Assembly (NCBI GenBank): GCA_046735265.1
Contig: JBKPSZ010000246.1
Span: forward strand, 1 to 14,847
Length of the DNA stretch: 14,847 bases
Source of the DNA: DATBFU01 sp046735265
GTDB taxonomy: Bacteria; Acidobacteriota; Thermoanaerobaculia; UBA5066; Gp7-AA6
Reading direction: 5' to 3'
Shown: piece after piece, positions 6,921-13,591 of the stretch
How the letters are laid out: each line of letters opens with the position of its first letter
How positions within the stretch are numbered: the first letter of the stretch is position 1
Position numbers and translations under genes: made by a program
The notes under the pieces: model-generated
Told to the model about the DNA's origin: nothing
The model's database searches: none
What the model saw: only the letters and a program-made list of their open reading frames with translations

Positions 6921-7325
6921 TCAGCCGGACTGCTTCCGCTCGAGCTTCGAGAGCTCCGGCTTGACGGGCGTCTCCATCGGCGCTCCGTGGCGCATGCGGC
7001 GGCGCTCTTCGTAGCGTCTCATGTTCTGAACGGCGACGAGAGACGCGCGCGCCATCGCGACGGTCATCGTCGGTGAACGGTGCTGGCCGATGGTGACCAT
7101 GGGCAGCGTCGTCGGGCGGCCGGGGCACTGCCAGGTCGCCGTATACCCCCACAGGTCTTCGCTGATCGAAAACTTCCACTCGGGAAAGAGCTGCCGGACC
7201 TTCCGCACGACCTGCTCCGCCGCCGCCCGGTCGGCCGAATACCTCGGGACGATCGCGCCCGCATGACGGGCGAAGATCTCCTCGTCGATCTGAAAGTCCA
7301 GTCTGCGGAATCCGGCGCTCTGCAT
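6921..7325 (-). CDS. Hypothetical protein, 134 residues
   Basis: I do not recognise this protein. It has no signal peptide or membrane segment. Residues about 10-85 have a mixed composition with ordinary secondary-structure potential (DFQIDEEIFARHAG, VRKVRQLFPEWKF, DLWGYTATW). Residues 100-134 are charged and probably disordered, rich in Arg, Glu and Lys. That composition is unlike the Arg/Pro/Ala-rich shadow frames of this GC-rich DNA, which favours a real gene. Start is the ATG at 7325; no ribosome binding site is visible and no other in-frame start lies nearby. It follows the antiporter stop by 55 bases on the same strand and ends seven bases before a strong hairpin, so it is probably the last gene of that operon. 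A regulatory partner of the antiporter is possible but unsupported. Confidence 0.6.
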   Translation of the reverse strand: MQSAGFRRLDFQIDEEIFARHAGAIVPRYSADRAAAEQVVRKVRQLFPEWKFSISEDLWGYTATWQCPGRPTTLPMVTIGQHRSPTMTVAMARASLVAVQNMRRYEERRRMRHGAPMETPVKPELSKLERKQSG

Positions 7326-7380
7326 GACGGGCTCGAGTTCGGATCTTATCAGGTCATCCCGGCACGGAGGTGGTCGACCT

Positions 7381-8697
7381 TCAGGACAGGCGCAACCCTC
7401 TGGACGGCAACCGTTTCTCCTCGACCGAGGAGTCCTCCCAGCCGACCGCCGCCTCCGGAGAAGGATAGAGACGCTTCAAGATCGGCGTCGTGATGACGGT
7501 CGTCAGGAGCGCCATCGTCACGAGCCAGAAAAATGCCGCCGGCGAGACGACCCCCAGGTCCGCACCGATGTTGATGACCACGAGCGCCATGAGAGCTCTC
7601 GTGTTCATGAGCAGGCCGATGGCAAACGACTCCTTTCCGGGAAGTCCCGACGCGCGCGCGGCGAGCGCCGTCGCCCCGAACTTCGACGCGCAGGAAACGA
7701 CGATGACCGCGCCGAGAGCCAGCCAGAGCCTTGGGTCGGATCCCAGGCTGCCGATGTCGGTCCGCAGCCCCGAGAACACGAAGAAGATCGGGAGAAATAG
7801 AACGGAGACGAGATCGCCGATCGAAGCCTTGATCGCCTCGCGCAGCTCCGGATGAAAGGAGCCCGCGATGCCGCAGAGGAATCCTCCGAAGATCGAGAAG
7901 ACTCCGAGCGCGTTGGTCACCGTGGCGCAGGCGAAGACCACGGTCAGGACGAGCGCGAGCGTGCCGGCCGAGAGCCCTCCCGTCGGAGTCCGGGTCACCT
8001 TCCAGCGCGTCAGCACGAAGCGGCCGAGCGCCCAGAAGGAGGCTCCGAGAACGAGAACGCCGGCGAGCGAGATCCCGAGTGTGCCCAGATCCATCCGACC
8101 GTGCGTGACCGCAGCCACGACCGCGCCGAGAAGCAGCCAGCCCAGGACGTCGTCGAGCGCGGCCGCGGTGATCGAAGTCAAGCCCATGCGCGTCCGGGTC
8201 AGGCGGGTGTGGATCAGGATCCTGCCCATGATCGGGATCGCGGTGATCGACACCGCGGTGGCGAAGAAGAGACGGAACGCGGGGAGCGAGGAGCTTCCCG
8301 GCGCGAGCTCGTAGAGCCAGCTCGCGAGGAACCACGAGGAGGCGAACGGCACCACGAGGCCCGCGACGGCCACGGCGGCGGACGCCTTCGCCGCGTGCCG
8401 GAGCCGGTCGAACGGGAATTCGAGCCCGATCAGGAGCATGAGAAGGATCAGACCGACCTGCGCGAGCGCCGACAGCACCGTGGTCGTCTTCGGCGTCAGC
8501 AGCGTCTGGATCGCGCCGGGATAGAGCCGGCCGAGGACCGAGGGGCCGAGGATGACGCCCGCCAGGATTTCGCCGACGACCGGAGGCTGCCCCACCTTTG
8601 CGAAGAGCCAGCCGAAGAGCCTCGCGGCCGCGACGATGATCGCGAGGTCGGCGCACAGGAGGAGCAGCATTTTCTCGAGCGCGAGATACGAGTCCAA
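7381..8697 (-). CDS. CPA2-family cation:proton antiporter (KefB/NapA-like membrane domain)
   Basis: A 438-residue integral membrane protein with about 12 hydrophobic segments. The CPA2 entry motif GQPPVVGEILAGVILGPSVLG lies at residues 36-56. An Asp pair D182-D183 in ALDDVLGW corresponds to the ion-binding aspartates of electrogenic Na+/H+ antiporters such as NapA. The protein ends about 25 residues after the last helix, without the TrkA-N/RCK domain of KefB/KefC, so it is not gated by that module. It should exchange Na+ or K+ for H+ across the inner membrane. The start is a TTG at 8697, immediately preceded by GGGAGGAGAGG, a strong ribosome binding site. The next ATG (residue 10) has none, so TTG is preferred. 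It begins 30 bases after the stop of the upstream exported protein, so co-transcription is likely. Confidence 0.95.
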   Translation of the reverse strand: MDSYLALEKMLLLLCADLAIIVAAARLFGWLFAKVGQPPVVGEILAGVILGPSVLGRLYPGAIQTLLTPKTTTVLSALAQVGLILLMLLIGLEFPFDRLRHAAKASAAVAVAGLVVPFASSWFLASWLYELAPGSSSLPAFRLFFATAVSITAIPIMGRILIHTRLTRTRMGLTSITAAALDDVLGWLLLGAVVAAVTHGRMDLGTLGISLAGVLVLGASFWALGRFVLTRWKVTRTPTGGLSAGTLALVLTVVFACATVTNALGVFSIFGGFLCGIAGSFHPELREAIKASIGDLVSVLFLPIFFVFSGLRTDIGSLGSDPRLWLALGAVIVVSCASKFGATALAARASGLPGKESFAIGLLMNTRALMALVVINIGADLGVVSPAAFFWLVTMALLTTVITTPILKRLYPSPEAAVGWEDSSVEEKRLPSRGLRLS

Positions 8698-8727
8698 CCT
8701 CTCCTCCCTCCCGGCCGGCGCGCGCGG

Positions 8728-9873
8728 TTACTTGGACGGACCGGCCGCCGCGCCGAGACGTTCGACGATCACTTTCGACAGCGGCGGCAGATCTCGCAGC
8801 TGCTTGGTCGCGCGATCGTACTCCTGGAAGAAGGCGATGGGCCCCTCGGCGAGCGTCTGGCGGAGAGCGTCGACGCCGAAGACCTGGATGATGCCGTCTT
8901 CCATGAACGCTCCGCCGGGCGCCGCGACCCGCCGGCGGAACTCGGGACGCTTCAACTCGCCGGTGAGCGCGACCCGCGTGTCGAGGTCGTTCTCGGATTC
9001 GACCAGGCGCTCGCCCATCCGATTCAGGTCGTTCAAGCTCCGCTGCATCGGCTCTTTGAGCCACGTCGACAGAGGGAAGAAGCTCTCTTCGACGCCGAAG
9101 AGCGCCACCGGTCCGGCTTCCGCGACGGTTCGAACGAGCGGCTCGAGCGGACCCAATCCGGGCAGCGGCCGGGACCAGGCCGGGTTCGCCGCGCGATAGG
9201 AGGTCCACGCTTCGCCATACGTCTCCCCCGCGATCAGACGCACGAGGCGCGTGACTTGATTCTGCGCCGGACCGGCCTCGGCCTCCCCGAGCGCGCGCGC
9301 GAGATCGATGACGATCAGAGGATCGCCGGTCGGAGCCGTGGACGTGAGGTGGTCGGCGAGCCCCGCCAGGCCGAAGCTGATGTCCACGCGGACCTTCGTC
9401 CGGACGACCCGGTCGCCCGGTAGGAGCGCCGCCACCCGGCGTCGTGCGTCTTCTTCGAGCTGTCCCTTGCCCGCTTCGACGGCCGCGAGCAGAACCTGCC
9501 ATCGCTCCCGCTCGCGGCGGATCGTGGCGAAGTCGAACACGGCCGTCCGGCTCTCGGGGTCCCAGGCCGCCGCGAAGTCCCGCTGGAAGACCTCCTCGGT
9601 CCGCCCCGAGTCCTTGATCGCGAGCTGGATCGGGAGCATGTCCTGGAGCACCTGCGCGTCCGACATCTGGAAGCGTGGCCGCGAGAGCGAGGCGAGGATT
9701 TCCCGCGCGGCCTCGGTGTCGATGGCGATTCGGATGTCGTGCGCCGCGGCGGGCGCCGCGGTGAAAGGGGTCTTTCCCGGCATCGGAGCGGCCGCCGCGC
9801 CGCCGGTCGGAGCGGGCGCGGAGGCGCAGCGCGTCCCGGCGAAAAGCAGCGCGACGAGAATCGATCGCTTCAT
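8728..9873 (-). CDS. Exported protein of unknown function, possible inactive relative of DUF5700/DUF2268 metalloprotease-like proteins
   Basis: A 381-residue protein. Residues 1-20 look like an export signal (MKRSILVALLFAGTRCASA). C16 recalls a lipoprotein, but Arg just before it does not fit the lipobox, so lipidation is doubtful. Residues 20-45 are an Ala/Pro/Gly linker. The rest is soluble and helix-rich, with IAIDTEAAREILASL at 49-63 and VRLIAGETYGEAW at 211-223. The overall pattern reminds me of the DUF5700/DUF2268 putative zinc proteases, with G216-E-T-Y-G220 where HExxH would be expected; this is from memory and weak. If right, the protein has lost both metal-binding histidines. Start is the ATG at 9873, forming ATGA with the stop of the HAD gene, so it is translationally coupled to that gene. 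Function unknown; the coding call itself is strong. Confidence 0.85.
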   Translation of the reverse strand: MKRSILVALLFAGTRCASAPAPTGGAAAAPMPGKTPFTAAPAAAHDIRIAIDTEAAREILASLSRPRFQMSDAQVLQDMLPIQLAIKDSGRTEEVFQRDFAAAWDPESRTAVFDFATIRRERERWQVLLAAVEAGKGQLEEDARRRVAALLPGDRVVRTKVRVDISFGLAGLADHLTSTAPTGDPLIVIDLARALGEAEAGPAQNQVTRLVRLIAGETYGEAWTSYRAANPAWSRPLPGLGPLEPLVRTVAEAGPVALFGVEESFFPLSTWLKEPMQRSLNDLNRMGERLVESENDLDTRVALTGELKRPEFRRRVAAPGGAFMEDGIIQVFGVDALRQTLAEGPIAFFQEYDRATKQLRDLPPLSKVIVERLGAAAGPSK

Positions 9874-10580
9874 TCGAGAATCGCCGCGAGCGCCGCGTCC
9901 ACGTCGGAGAAATCGGAGAAGAGGGCGTCGGGCTTCTCCGCCGCGAGCGCTTCCGCGGAGGTCGGGCCGGTCGCCACCGCCACCGAGCGGACCCCGAACG
10001 GCCGTCCGCAGGCGACGTCGTGGACCGAGTCGCCGACGATCACCACGGCCTTGCCGGCGAAGTCCCGGCCGCTGTGCCGGCGGGCGCGCTCGATCGCCAC
10101 CGGCGGGAGCTCGTAGCGGTTTGCCGAGTCGCTCCCGAAGGCTCCGAACGGGAAATAGGCATTGAATCCCGGCGGCTCGAGCTTGAGCCGCGCGCCGGCT
10201 TCCAGATTCCCGGTGAGCAGCGCGAGCTGAACCCGCGGTTGCCCGGCGAGACTCGCGAGAAGTTGCGTGACTCCCGGCTTGACGACGACCGCGTCCGGTG
10301 TCAGGCGGCGGCGGAGCTCCTCGAGGTAGAGCTCGAGCGCGCGCGGAAGCTCGGTCTCGCACCGGTCTCCTCCGACCTCGGCCGCCACGAGCTCGCGCAC
10401 GATCTGCGGATCGGTCTTGCCGGAAAAGTCGTAGCTCCCGCGCCGGGGCGCATTCGGGTCCGCCCGCCACCCGTAGACGCTCTCCAGGGCAGCCAGAACC
10501 GAATCGCGCGCCGCGCGCCCGGCCGACAGCAGCGTGCCGTCGATGTCGAAGAGGACGAGTCGGTGGCCGTTGGAGGACAT
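9870..10580 (-). CDS. HAD-superfamily hydrolase, phosphoglycolate phosphatase-like
   Basis: A 236-residue HAD phosphatase. Motif I is FDIDGT with nucleophile D12 and acid D14; motif II is T123 in LLTGN; motif IV is VGDSVHDV with D184 and D188. A helical cap domain lies between residues about 18 and 95. This architecture matches Gph-type cytoplasmic phosphatases, which dephosphorylate small sugar or glycolate phosphates; the actual substrate is unknown. The start used is the ATG at 10580, which puts motif I at the normal distance from the N-terminus. The frame runs open to an ATG at 10673, but the extra 31 residues (Pro/Arg-rich) are unlike the family. It follows the esterase by 79 bases and its stop overlaps the ATG of the next gene (ATGA). 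A TATGAT hexamer at 10674-10669 could be an internal promoter. Confidence 0.9.
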   Translation of the reverse strand: MSSNGHRLVLFDIDGTLLSAGRAARDSVLAALESVYGWRADPNAPRRGSYDFSGKTDPQIVRELVAAEVGGDRCETELPRALELYLEELRRRLTPDAVVVKPGVTQLLASLAGQPRVQLALLTGNLEAGARLKLEPPGFNAYFPFGAFGSDSANRYELPPVAIERARRHSGRDFAGKAVVIVGDSVHDVACGRPFGVRSVAVATGPTSAEALAAEKPDALFSDFSDVDAALAAILE

Positions 10581-10659
10581 CGCCGTCAGGAATCGGCCGT
10601 CCGCCCTCGGTTCTCGAGGCCTCGGACGGATGGACGACGGAAAATCGTAAGCTCCACCA

Positions 10660-11547
10660 TCAGTTCGAATCATACGAGAAGCGCGCCGCGTGCCATTCGC
10701 AGATCCGGATCATCGCGCGGCTCCAGTAGCTCCAGTCGTGTCCGCCGGGCTCGATGATCGCCGTAGCGTCGAGGCCGTGCTCCGCGCTGAAAGCGACGAA
10801 CTGAGCGCCGACGCGTCCGAGCCCGTAGATGTCTTCGGTCCCGCCGCGCGCGAGTAGCCGGAATGGGGACTTCTCGAAATGGGCCGACCAGAGGATCTCC
10901 CAGACGTCGTTTTCCCGAAGCGAGTTGTCGGTCGGCGACCGGCCGAAGACGCGCCGGAGCGTCCAGCGCGCGAGGAAGCTGTAACGCTTCAGATCCTCCG
11001 GGCCGAACGGAATGAGCGCGCCGGACAGGGACGAGACACTGCCGTACAGGTCGGGGTGTCGGAGGGCGATCTTGACGGCGCCGTATCCCCCCATCGAGAT
11101 CCCGCTGATGCCCCGCGAGACCGGGACCTGGAGAATCCGGTACCGCGACGCGATCTGCGCCGGAAGATCCTTCGTCAGGAACGTCTCCCAGAGCTCCTTT
11201 CCGTCGTGCGAATCGGAGAACCAGGTTCCGCGCGCGCCGGGCGCGACCACGAGGAATTCGGGGAGCGTTCCGGCCGCCATCCGCCGCCGGAGCTCGGCGG
11301 CCACGCCGTATTCCTCGAGCGCCCGCTCGTCGCTCCAGGCGTCGTGCAGGAAGTAGAGGACGGGATAGCGCTTCGGCGCGGAGCGGTCGTAGGAGGGCGG
11401 GAGCACGATCAGCACACGCGCCGGCTTCGGCAGGTCCCGCGACTCGAATTTCGTGAATGCGATCCCATCGCCGCCGCGACTCGCCGCGCTTCGCGCCGCC
11501 AGAGACGCGGCCAGGAGAAAGGGGAAGAGCGTGAGCCGTTTCTTCAG
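10660..11547 (-). CDS. Exported esterase of the esterase D/feruloyl esterase-like family, apparent CTG start
   Basis: A 295-residue alpha/beta hydrolase. Residues 1-24 form a clear signal peptide (two Lys and an Arg, then LTLFPFLLAASLAARSA). The esterase D pattern follows: VLIVLPPSYD at 45-54, YPVLYFLHDAW at 61-71, nucleophile S151 in GISMGGYGA, acid D239 in GTEDIY and H270 in PGGHDW. It should hydrolyse an ester, or transfer an acyl group, outside the cytoplasm. The start is unusual. No ATG, GTG or TTG occurs in-frame between a TTG about 46 codons upstream, deep inside the preceding gene, and V45 in the first strand of the fold. The CTG at 11547 gives exactly a signal peptide and shares bases with the preceding TGA (CTGA), as at other junctions here. 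I therefore call CTG. The longer frame upstream is a shadow of the DUF6503-like gene. Confidence 0.87.
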   Translation of the reverse strand: MKKRLTLFPFLLAASLAARSAASRGGDGIAFTKFESRDLPKPARVLIVLPPSYDRSAPKRYPVLYFLHDAWSDERALEEYGVAAELRRRMAAGTLPEFLVVAPGARGTWFSDSHDGKELWETFLTKDLPAQIASRYRILQVPVSRGISGISMGGYGAVKIALRHPDLYGSVSSLSGALIPFGPEDLKRYSFLARWTLRRVFGRSPTDNSLRENDVWEILWSAHFEKSPFRLLARGGTEDIYGLGRVGAQFVAFSAEHGLDATAIIEPGGHDWSYWSRAMIRICEWHAARFSYDSN

Positions 11548-12293
11548 GGCGCCGGCGGGCGGAAGAGGGAGTCGTCTCGCGTCGAGGAGACCGCCACGTT
11601 CTCGAATCGGATCATGACCGGTCTCCCGGAAATCGGCCTCTCCATCGAGAGCTCGACTCCCCCCATCGAGTGCCAATCCTTCCAGGCGGCGGTCGTCGGC
11701 GGCTCGGACGCGCCGTTCAACACGTACTGCCACTGCACCATGTGTCGCCCGTCGCGCGTGATCCAGAGCCAGTAGGCGTCGCGCGGCGTCAAGCCGATGT
11801 TTTCGCCAAAAGTCAGCTTCAGGACGTCGCAAGTGCCGCCGTCGGGACACGGCTTCTCGCCGTCGTACGTCCGATTGACCCCGGGATCGAAGACCTTCCA
11901 GGGACAGAGCAGCCAGTACGTGTCGTTGATGAAGCGCTCGTAGGCGTTCTTCAGTTGTTCGGCGGCGGGCTCCCCGTCGACCGGGCGTCCGTTGACGAAG
12001 GCGCGGCCCTGCCGCGTGTTCACGTTGAAGTAGACGACGTAGGGGGCGCCGGTCTTGTCGGTTCCCGAGAGGCGGTAGTCGCCGGTATAGCGGTCCCACA
12101 CGTGCGAGAACCGCGCGACGGCCGTCCCTTCCCGCTCGACGACGAAATCGAACTGGAACTGGCGCGCCTTTTCCCAGGCGGCCTGTCCGCCGAGCGCCGC
12201 GATGAGCTCTCGGCCGACGGCGTCGGCCTTGTCATCCGCCCCCGCCGCGGCCGCGCCGACCAGGAGAAGCGCAAAAGCGATGAGCCGCCTCAT
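11544..12293 (-). CDS. Exported DUF6503-like protein (LolA/outer-membrane lipoprotein-sorting-like fold)
   Basis: A 249-residue protein. Residues 1-18 are a signal peptide (MRRLIAFALLLVGAAAAG). The mature part has alternating beta-type segments: W40 with FQFDFVV, SHVWDRYTGDYRL, PYVVYFNV, then FINDTYWLLCPWKVFDPGV at 121-139, and later DAYWLWITRDG. The WDR-tG-YR and NDTYWLL-P-K--DPGV pattern matches my recollection of DUF6503, found in exported proteins related to the LolA-type half-barrel, which bind lipids or hydrophobic ligands. No function is proven. Cys130, Cys149 and Cys155 could form a disulfide. The ATG at 12293 is taken as start; a GTG at 12296 directly before it would add one residue. 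No ribosome binding site is seen, and a TATGAT at 12308-12303 suggests a nearly leaderless transcript. It is the first gene of the minus-strand operon, and its stop overlaps the esterase start. Confidence 0.87.
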   Translation of the reverse strand: MRRLIAFALLLVGAAAAGADDKADAVGRELIAALGGQAAWEKARQFQFDFVVEREGTAVARFSHVWDRYTGDYRLSGTDKTGAPYVVYFNVNTRQGRAFVNGRPVDGEPAAEQLKNAYERFINDTYWLLCPWKVFDPGVNRTYDGEKPCPDGGTCDVLKLTFGENIGLTPRDAYWLWITRDGRHMVQWQYVLNGASEPPTTAAWKDWHSMGGVELSMERPISGRPVMIRFENVAVSSTRDDSLFRPPAP

Positions 12294-12302
12294 CACGCGT
12301 GC

Positions 12303-12308
12303 ATCATA
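12303..12308 (-). promoter_or_regulatory. Possible -10 box (TATGAT) of the minus-strand operon
   Basis: TATGAT (five of six to TATAAT) on the minus strand ends nine bases before the ATG at 12293 and six before the GTG at 12296. Transcription from it would begin almost at the start codon, which fits the missing ribosome binding site. No clear -35 is seen. Confidence 0.35.
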
Positions 12309-12340
12309 TGCCTCCGCTTCGAGGCCGACGGCGGGGACGG

Positions 12341-12347
12341 TTAGACT
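12341..12347 (+). promoter_or_regulatory. Possible -10 element (TTAGACT) of the PPOX-like/SDR pair
   Basis: TTAGACT lies nine bases before the ATG at 12357, identical to the heptamer at 1584-1590. It shares a 63-base divergent gap with the TATGAT on the other strand. No ribosome binding site is present between it and the start. Confidence 0.35.
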
Positions 12348-12356
12348 GGGTCACCG

Positions 12357-12833
12357 ATGCCGGAATTCGACCGGTTGCCTTGGGAGATCGAGCGGAGCCT
12401 GTCGGGAGAGGCATTTCGCCGGCGCCGCCGGCTCGTCCTGCCGCTCCTGACGACCGACGCCGAGGGATACCCGCGCGTCGCCCTCCTGACGCCCGGCGAG
12501 GTGCGCGCCAACTCCGCGAAGGAGATCACCGTCGCGGTCCTTGCGGCGAGCCGCACGGCCGTCAATCTCATCCGGCGCGGACGCGCGACGCTCCTGTACC
12601 TCCACCGGACCGTGACCGCTTCGGTCCAGACCAAGGCGGGCCGGGGCCGCGTCTCGGCACGCGATCCGGACCGCCATCTCTTTCCGCTCGCCGTCCACCG
12701 CGTTCGGATCGACCGGCCCGATCGCACGGAAGGGGACGTCCGGCTCCTGACCGGCCCGACCTTCACCGGTTCGGACGCCGGCCGAATTTTCTCCCCCGAA
12801 CTCTTCGACGAGCTGGGCGTGGTCCGAACTTGA
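12357..12833 (+). CDS. Pyridoxamine 5'-phosphate oxidase-like (FMN-binding split barrel) protein
   Basis: A 158-residue protein with the small split-barrel pattern. An N-terminal helix with LPWEIERSL is followed by strand VLPLLTTDAEGYPRVALLTPGEV at about 27-49, then a strand ITVAVLAASRTAVNLIRRGRATLLYL at about 57-82, and the C-terminal strands VHRVRIDRPDRTEGDVRLL. The 'T-D--G-P-VAL' strand and the 'S-TA-NL-R-G-A-L' segment are typical of PPOX-like flavin proteins. Many of these bind FMN, F420 or haem and have no known substrate; the true PdxH active-site pattern is not evident, so I give no symbol. Start is the ATG at 12357. Its stop TGA overlaps the TTG start of the second SDR, so the two are probably made together and may act on the same compound. 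Confidence 0.8.
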   Translation: MPEFDRLPWEIERSLSGEAFRRRRRLVLPLLTTDAEGYPRVALLTPGEVRANSAKEITVAVLAASRTAVNLIRRGRATLLYLHRTVTASVQTKAGRGRVSARDPDRHLFPLAVHRVRIDRPDRTEGDVRLLTGPTFTGSDAGRIFSPELFDELGVVRT

Positions 12834-13567
12834 AGTTCGCGGAGCGGACGGTGCTGGTCACGGGCGCCGGCCGCGGGATCGGCCGCTCGATCGCGCGGCG
12901 CTTCGCGGAGGAGGGCGCAGGGGTGGCGCTGATCGCGCGGACCGCGTCGGATCTCGCCGAGACGGAGAAGCTCGTGCGGGAAACCGGCGCGGCGGCGCTC
13001 TCGATCCCGGCGGACGTCACCGTCCGTGGAGAGGCGGAGCGGTCGGTCGAGCTGGCCGAGAAGAAACTGGGCCCCGTCGACGTCCTCGTGAACAACGCGG
13101 GCGTCTTCTTCTGGCGGCCGTTCCTCGAGCTGACCTTCGAGGAGTGGGACAGCGTCATCCGGACGAACCTGACGGGCGCGGCGAACTTCTGCCGCGCCGT
13201 GCTGCCCGGGATGGTCTCGCGCCGGCGCGGCCGCATCGTCAACGTCGCCTCGATCCACGGGATGCGAGGCGACGCGTACGTCTCGGCGCAGAGCGCGGCG
13301 AAGTTCGGGCTGATCGGCCTGACCCAGAGCCTCGCGCGCGAATTTCGGGAGCACAACATCGCGGTCAACGCCGTCTGCCCCGGCGCCGTCGAGAACCGTC
13401 TCGACGAGACCGGCGCGGCGGATCGCACGGCGCCGCTCGCGGAGAAGCTCTGGCCGCGCGACGTCGCGAAGACGGTGCTCTTCCTCGCCTCCGACGACGC
13501 CGCCGCCATCACCGGTGCGGCGCTCGAGGTGTACGGCGGGACGCACGTCGTGATCGCGTCCTCCTAG
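12830..13567 (+). CDS. SDR-family protein with Gln at the catalytic Tyr position
   Basis: A 245-residue SDR fold, FabG-like in length. The cofactor motif TGAGRGIG is at residues 11-18. NNAG, RTNLTG and S141 in NVAS are present, and the C-terminal GAALEVYGG closes the domain normally. The YxxxK motif is broken. K158 is present in SAAKFGLIG, but the position four before it, 13 after S141 where Tyr belongs, is Q154 (codon CAG at 13289-13291). A Tyr lies four residues earlier (Y150), out of register. Either the enzyme is inactive and binds NAD(P) as a scaffold or sensor, or it uses an altered mechanism. The start is TTG at 12830, overlapping the TGA of the PPOX-like gene (TTGA); no ATG is in-frame nearby and the cofactor motif begins ten codons in. 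Coding status and fold are secure; activity is uncertain. Confidence 0.9.
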   Translation: MKFAERTVLVTGAGRGIGRSIARRFAEEGAGVALIARTASDLAETEKLVRETGAAALSIPADVTVRGEAERSVELAEKKLGPVDVLVNNAGVFFWRPFLELTFEEWDSVIRTNLTGAANFCRAVLPGMVSRRRGRIVNVASIHGMRGDAYVSAQSAAKFGLIGLTQSLAREFREHNIAVNAVCPGAVENRLDETGAADRTAPLAEKLWPRDVAKTVLFLASDDAAAITGAALEVYGGTHVVIASS

Positions 13568-13584
13568 GGCGCGCGCCGCGCGCC
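13568..13584. terminator. GC hairpin between convergent genes
   Basis: GGCGCGC (13568-13574) and GCGCGCC (13578-13584) form a seven-base perfect stem with a GCC loop. It starts directly after the SDR stop and lies eight bases before the stop of the GDPD gene on the other strand. There is no T-tract. Its place in a 24-base convergent gap suggests it could end both transcripts, but GC-only palindromes also arise by chance in such DNA. Confidence 0.35.
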
Positions 13585-13591
13585 GGCGCGA

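Noticed and set aside
7852..9423. A 523-residue plus-strand frame across the antiporter and exported-protein genes.
   Set aside because: Highly charged Arg/Glu/Asp composition without motifs; the minus strand holds two well-supported genes here.
7349..9502. A 717-residue minus-strand frame overlapping the antiporter in another frame.
   Set aside because: Arg/Gly/Pro-rich shadow; the antiporter frame has membrane helices and CPA2 motifs.
9826..9873. Lipoprotein signal for the exported unknown protein, based on C16.
   Set aside because: The residue before the Cys is Arg, which does not fit the lipobox; an ordinary export signal is as likely.
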